This document shows positions 2,739-5,974 of a stretch of 5,974 nt of DNA, piece after piece. Numbering within the stretch: the first letter of the stretch is position 1; every line of letters starts with the position of its first letter. The notes beneath the pieces were generated by a model. It was given only the letters and a program-made list of their open reading frames with translations, ran no database searches and was not told the DNA's origin. The DNA comes from Candidatus Halomonas stercoripullorum (GTDB lineage Bacteria > Pseudomonadota > Gammaproteobacteria > Pseudomonadales > Halomonadaceae), in the NCBI GenBank assembly GCA_019114645.1, contig DXFC01000046.1, positions 1 to 5,974 of the forward strand, given 5' to 3'. Both the position numbers and the translations under genes were made by a program.

Positions 2739-5576
2739 ATGTCTTCCATTGCCAGTACCGTAGCAGCACCGATCAAACCGGGGCATAACGCACCGGCGCA
2801 TAGCGAACCCAAGCATAGCGAACCCAGCTATCAGGTCATTCGTCGTAGCGGCGGCGTGACGCCATTCGATCCGGCCAAAATCGCCATTGCACTGACCAAA
2901 GCCTTTCTCGCCGTGGAGGGCAGCAGCGCAACGGACTCACGCCGTATACACGACATTGTCAAACAACTCACCGCACAAATCGTCGCTAACCTGACCCGCC
3001 GCGCCGCCAGCGGACGCACTTTCCACATCGAAGATATCCAGGATCAAGTGGAACTCGCGCTGATGCGCAACGAGCACCACAAGGTCGCCCGCGCCTACGT
3101 GCTGTACCGCGAGGCGCGAGCCAAGGAACGGGCCACAGAGGCAATAGCACCCGCCGCCGCTCCATCGCCTCTATGCGTGACCGCCGCCGATGGCTCAAAG
3201 CTAGCGCTCGACGAAGCGCGCCTGGAGGCCGTGGTCGGCGAAGCCACCGCCGGTTTCCCCGATGTATCCGCCGAAGCCATCCTCAACGAAACCCGGCGCA
3301 ACCTTTATGACGGCGTCAGCGAGGACGAACTGGCCCAGGCGCTGATTCTTGCCGCCCGCACGCTGATCGAGACCGAACCTGACTACGCCACGGTCACGGC
3401 GAGACTGCTACTGGACAAACTGCGTCGCGAAGCGCTCAGTTTTCTTGCCGGGAGCCCACTGCAAGCGACCCAAGCCGAAATGGCTGAACGCTATGCGGAT
3501 TACTTTCGTGACTATTTGCAGGCCGGCATCGCCGAGGAGCTCATCGACCCCGAACTTGCCCGGTTCGATCTTGAACGCATCAGTGCCGCCCTGCTGCCCG
3601 AACGCGATTTACAGTTCGACTATCTCGGCCTGCAGACGTTGTACGACCGCTACTTCCTGCATGCTCGCGGCACTCGCTTCGAACTGCCCCAGGCATTCTT
3701 CATGCGCGTCGCCATGGGCCTGGCCCTACAAGAAGACGACCGCGAAGCTCGCGCCATCGAGTTCTACCGACTGTTGTCATCGTTTGATTTCATGACCTCG
3801 ACACCGACGCTGTTCAATGCCGGCACCCTGCGGCCGCAACTCTCCTCGTGCTTTTTGACCAGCGTGCCGGACGATCTCGACGGCATCTTTAAATCGATAC
3901 GCGATAACGCCCTGCTGGCCAAGTACTCCGGCGGACTCGGCAATGACTGGACCCCGGTGCGTGGCCTCGGCGCGCGCATCAAGGGTACCAACGGCCAGAG
4001 CCAGGGCGTGGTGCCATTCCTCAAGGTCGCCAACGACACCGCCATCGCCGTCAACCAGGGCGGTAAACGCAAGGGCGCGGTGTGTGCCTATCTGGAAACC
4101 TGGCATATCGATATCGAGGAATTTCTCGACCTGCGCAAGAACACCGGCGACGACCGCCGCCGCACCCATGATATGAATACCGCGAACTGGGTGCCGGATC
4201 TGTTTATGCAACGCGTCGAAGCTGACAGCCACTGGACGCTGTTCTCCCCCGACGAAACACCGGATCTTCACGACCTCTATGGTCCCGCCTTCAAAACCGC
4301 TTACGAGGCCTACGAAGCCAAAGCCGCTCGCGGCGAGATCAAGGTCTTCAAGCAGCTGAGGGCAGTCGATCTGTGGCGCCGCATGCTGACCATGCTGTTC
4401 GAGACTGGCCATCCCTGGATCACGTTCAAGGACCCCTGCAATATCCGTTCGCCACAGCGCCACTGTGGAGTCGTCCACTCCTCGAACCTGTGCACCGAAA
4501 TTACCCTCAACACTTCCAGTGACGAAGTGGCGGTATGCAACCTGGGATCGGTCAACCTGGCCGCCCATGTCACCGCAGAAGGATTGGACCACGCACGCCT
4601 CGAGCGCACGGTGAAAACCGCCATGCGCATGCTGGATAACGTCATCGATATCAACTTCTACACCATTCCTGAAGCGCGGCAGTCGAACCTTCGTCACCGC
4701 CCTATCGGGCTTGGCATCATGGGCTTTCAGGACGCACTACAGACATTGCGCATCCCCTACGCCTCGCCGGAGGCAGTGCGCTTCGCCGATCAAAGCATGG
4801 AAGCCGTGAGTTACCACGCCATCTCCGCCTCCAGCCAGCTGGCCGCCGAGCGCGGCCGCTATGAGAGCTTCGAAGGCTCGCTGTGGGCGCAAGGCATCCT
4901 GCCAATCGACTCACTGAAGCTGCTGGCCAAAGCGCGCCCCGACGCCGGGTTCGACTACACCTCGACCCTTGACTGGGACAGCCTGCGCGAGCGGGTGCAG
5001 CGCGTCGGCATGCGCCACTCCAACACCATGGCGATTGCCCCCACGGCGACCATCTCCAATATCTGCGGTGTGTCGCAATCCATCGAACCCGCTTATCAAA
5101 ACCTGTTCGTCAAATCGAACATGTCGGGCGACTTCACCGTAGTCAATGCCAGCCTAGTACGCGATCTCAAGGCACGCGGCCTGTGGGATGAGTTGATGAT
5201 CTCGGACCTCAAGTACTACGACGGCAGCATCGGGCAGATCGAGCGCATCCCCGACGATCTCAAGGCGCTCTACGCCACTGCCTTCGAGATTGAATCCACC
5301 TGGCTGATTGAAGCCGCGGCTCGCCGCCAGAAGTGGATTGATCAGGCGCAGTCCCTGAACCTCTATATCGCCAACCCCTCGGGTAGAAAGCTCGACGAAA
5401 TCTACCGACTGGCATGGCGACGTGGCCTCAAGACCACTTACTACCTGCGCTCACGCTCGGCGACCCACGTCGAAAAATCGACGCTCTCAGGCACCGACGG
5501 CAAGCTCAATGCGGTATCGGCCACACCCGCCGCCATCTGCGCCATCGACGATCCCGAATGCGAAGCCTGTCAGTAA
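2739..5576 (+). CDS. nrdA: Class I ribonucleoside-diphosphate reductase, large (alpha) subunit
   Basis: Reduces ribonucleoside diphosphates to deoxyribonucleotides in the cytosol, together with the radical-generating NrdB. From ATG 2739 the protein has 945 residues, longer than E. coli NrdA (761) and close to the Pseudomonas type. Layout: a linker (1-30); an ATP-cone (about 31-135, starting YQVIRRSGGVTPFD); a second, degenerate ATP-cone-like segment (about 143-235); then the ten-stranded catalytic barrel. Visible key residues are redox Cys371 (QLSSCFL) with Cys600 (VCNLGSVNL), the NLCTE active-site triad Asn583/Cys585/Glu587, PTATIS, and the radical-transfer pair Tyr901-Tyr902. The C-terminal shuttle cysteines are 934, 941 and 944. 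Start choice: ATG 2739 follows AGGGG by 10 nt. In-frame TTG 2658 and ATGs at 2661 and 2691 would add up to 27 residues that do not look conserved. The operon continues into nrdB after 32 nt. Confidence 0.96.
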   Translation: MSSIASTVAAPIKPGHNAPAHSEPKHSEPSYQVIRRSGGVTPFDPAKIAIALTKAFLAVEGSSATDSRRIHDIVKQLTAQIVANLTRRAASGRTFHIEDIQDQVELALMRNEHHKVARAYVLYREARAKERATEAIAPAAAPSPLCVTAADGSKLALDEARLEAVVGEATAGFPDVSAEAILNETRRNLYDGVSEDELAQALILAARTLIETEPDYATVTARLLLDKLRREALSFLAGSPLQATQAEMAERYADYFRDYLQAGIAEELIDPELARFDLERISAALLPERDLQFDYLGLQTLYDRYFLHARGTRFELPQAFFMRVAMGLALQEDDREARAIEFYRLLSSFDFMTSTPTLFNAGTLRPQLSSCFLTSVPDDLDGIFKSIRDNALLAKYSGGLGNDWTPVRGLGARIKGTNGQSQGVVPFLKVANDTAIAVNQGGKRKGAVCAYLETWHIDIEEFLDLRKNTGDDRRRTHDMNTANWVPDLFMQRVEADSHWTLFSPDETPDLHDLYGPAFKTAYEAYEAKAARGEIKVFKQLRAVDLWRRMLTMLFETGHPWITFKDPCNIRSPQRHCGVVHSSNLCTEITLNTSSDEVAVCNLGSVNLAAHVTAEGLDHARLERTVKTAMRMLDNVIDINFYTIPEARQSNLRHRPIGLGIMGFQDALQTLRIPYASPEAVRFADQSMEAVSYHAISASSQLAAERGRYESFEGSLWAQGILPIDSLKLLAKARPDAGFDYTSTLDWDSLRERVQRVGMRHSNTMAIAPTATISNICGVSQSIEPAYQNLFVKSNMSGDFTVVNASLVRDLKARGLWDELMISDLKYYDGSIGQIERIPDDLKALYATAFEIESTWLIEAAARRQKWIDQAQSLNLYIANPSGRKLDEIYRLAWRRGLKTTYYLRSRSATHVEKSTLSGTDGKLNAVSATPAAICAIDDPECEACQ
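2798..2826 (+). repeat. 15-bp period tandem duplication in the nrdA linker
   Basis: GCATAGCGAACCCA occurs at 2798-2811 and again at 2813-2826, one base apart. It encodes HSEPK-HSEPS (residues 21-30), immediately before the first ATP-cone. It keeps the frame and falls in a segment that is poorly conserved in the family, so it is probably a neutral slippage event. Confidence 0.75.
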
Positions 5577-5597
5577 GCAGGCCAGACAATTACCACT

Positions 5598-5604
5598 AGG
5601 AGAT
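5598..5604 (+). promoter_or_regulatory. Ribosome binding site of nrdB
   Basis: AGGAGAT in the 32-nt nrdA-nrdB gap. AGGAG is followed by six bases and then ATG 5609. This is a much stronger site than that of nrdA, which would favour ample NrdB synthesis from the shared transcript. Confidence 0.8.
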
Positions 5605-5608
5605 CACC

Positions 5609-5974
5609 ATGCTGAACTGGACCGAACCGACCCCAGGCTCTACAGCCATCACACCCGCCATAACACCTGACACTATCGCGGATAGCACGGGCCTGGGTAG
5701 CATTGAGCGCGGTGCCGCACGTGTTTCAGTGGATGACAAGCGCATGATCAACGCCCGCGCTGACGTCAACCAGTTATTGCCACTCAAATACCACTGGGCC
5801 TGGGAGAAGTATCTGGCCGCCTGCAACAACCACTGGATGCCTAGCGAAGTCTCCATGCAGGCCGACATCGCCCTGTGGAAATCGCCGCAGGGTTTGAGCG
5901 ACGACGAGCGGCACATGGTCAAGCACAACCTCGGCTTCTTTGCCGCCTCGGAGAGCCTGGTAGCCAATAACATC
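5609..5974 (+). CDS. nrdB: Class I ribonucleotide reductase, small (beta, R2) subunit (partial, cut by right edge)
   Basis: The first 122 residues of the ferritin-like subunit that makes the radical used by NrdA. About 45 variable residues rich in Thr, Ile and Pro precede the conserved start (INARADVNQLLPLKYHWAWEKYLAACNNHWMP). Trp76 in HWMP is the probable counterpart of E. coli R2 Trp48 in the electron-transfer path. The segment NLGFFAASESLVANN aligns with E. coli NLKYQTLLDS, placing Glu115 (codon 5951-5953) at the first metal ligand, where E. coli has Asp84. Glu at this position is found in Chlamydia-type class Ic R2 (E89), whose flanking sequence, as I recall it, is also similar. The remaining ligands and the Tyr/Phe radical position (about residue 153) lie outside the window. 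It is the second gene of the nrdAB operon, under the NrdR box and the riboswitch. Confidence 0.93.
   Translation, partial: MLNWTEPTPGSTAITPAITPDTIADSTGLGSIERGAARVSVDDKRMINARADVNQLLPLKYHWAWEKYLAACNNHWMPSEVSMQADIALWKSPQGLSDDERHMVKHNLGFFAASESLVANNI

Noticed and set aside
3777..4697. A 306-codon open frame antisense to nrdA.
   Set aside because: It lies entirely opposite the catalytic core of nrdA. Long antisense frames are expected opposite GC-rich codon-biased genes, and its translation has no recognisable domain.
1..5974. CRISPR arrays, tRNA or rRNA genes, insertion sequences.
   Set aside because: No regularly spaced repeats, cloverleaf-like segments, terminal inverted repeats with a transposase, or rRNA motifs were seen.

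Overview
The window looks like a stretch of a moderately GC-rich gammaproteobacterial chromosome. The RNR proteins resemble the Pseudomonas/Halomonas type, and the transporter plus its tiny partner are of a kind I associate with marine or halophilic members. I lean towards a Halomonadaceae-like organism, but this is inference from protein resemblance only.

Layout. The left third (1-1900) is a leftward transporter operon. It holds a sodium:solute symporter (SSS) of the DUR3-like branch, followed by a very short membrane protein that runs off the left edge and looks like the 'putative transporter small subunit' often found beside such symporters. A 9-bp hairpin sits between the two genes, directly in front of the second gene's ribosome binding site. 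From 1900 to about 2400 there is no confident gene. This stretch carries several inverted repeats, including a perfect 20-bp palindrome just upstream of the symporter. It also holds a leftward open frame without a credible start (2078-2248) that reads like real protein and may be a gene remnant.

The right half is a rightward ribonucleotide reductase operon, nrdA-nrdB, with an unusually readable control region. In order: a perfect TTGACA -35 element, an 18-bp palindrome matching the NrdR box with a degenerate second box 31 bp upstream, and a complete cobalamin (B12) riboswitch at about 2408-2617. The 3' strand of its closing helix can pair alternatively with downstream sequence. nrdA follows (NrdA about 945 aa, with an N-terminal ATP-cone and a second, degenerate ATP-cone-like segment), then nrdB, cut by the right edge after 122 codons.

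How it works together. NrdR should repress nrdAB when dATP/ATP signals a sufficient dNTP supply. The riboswitch should lower expression of this B12-independent reductase when B12 is available. The second point predicts a B12-dependent class II reductase (NrdJ) elsewhere in the genome. The NrdB fragment ends just after the first metal ligand, which aligns as Glu (E115) rather than the Asp of E. coli R2. Glu here is the residue found in Chlamydia-type class Ic R2. The radical Tyr/Phe position that would settle the subclass lies about 90 bases beyond the window.
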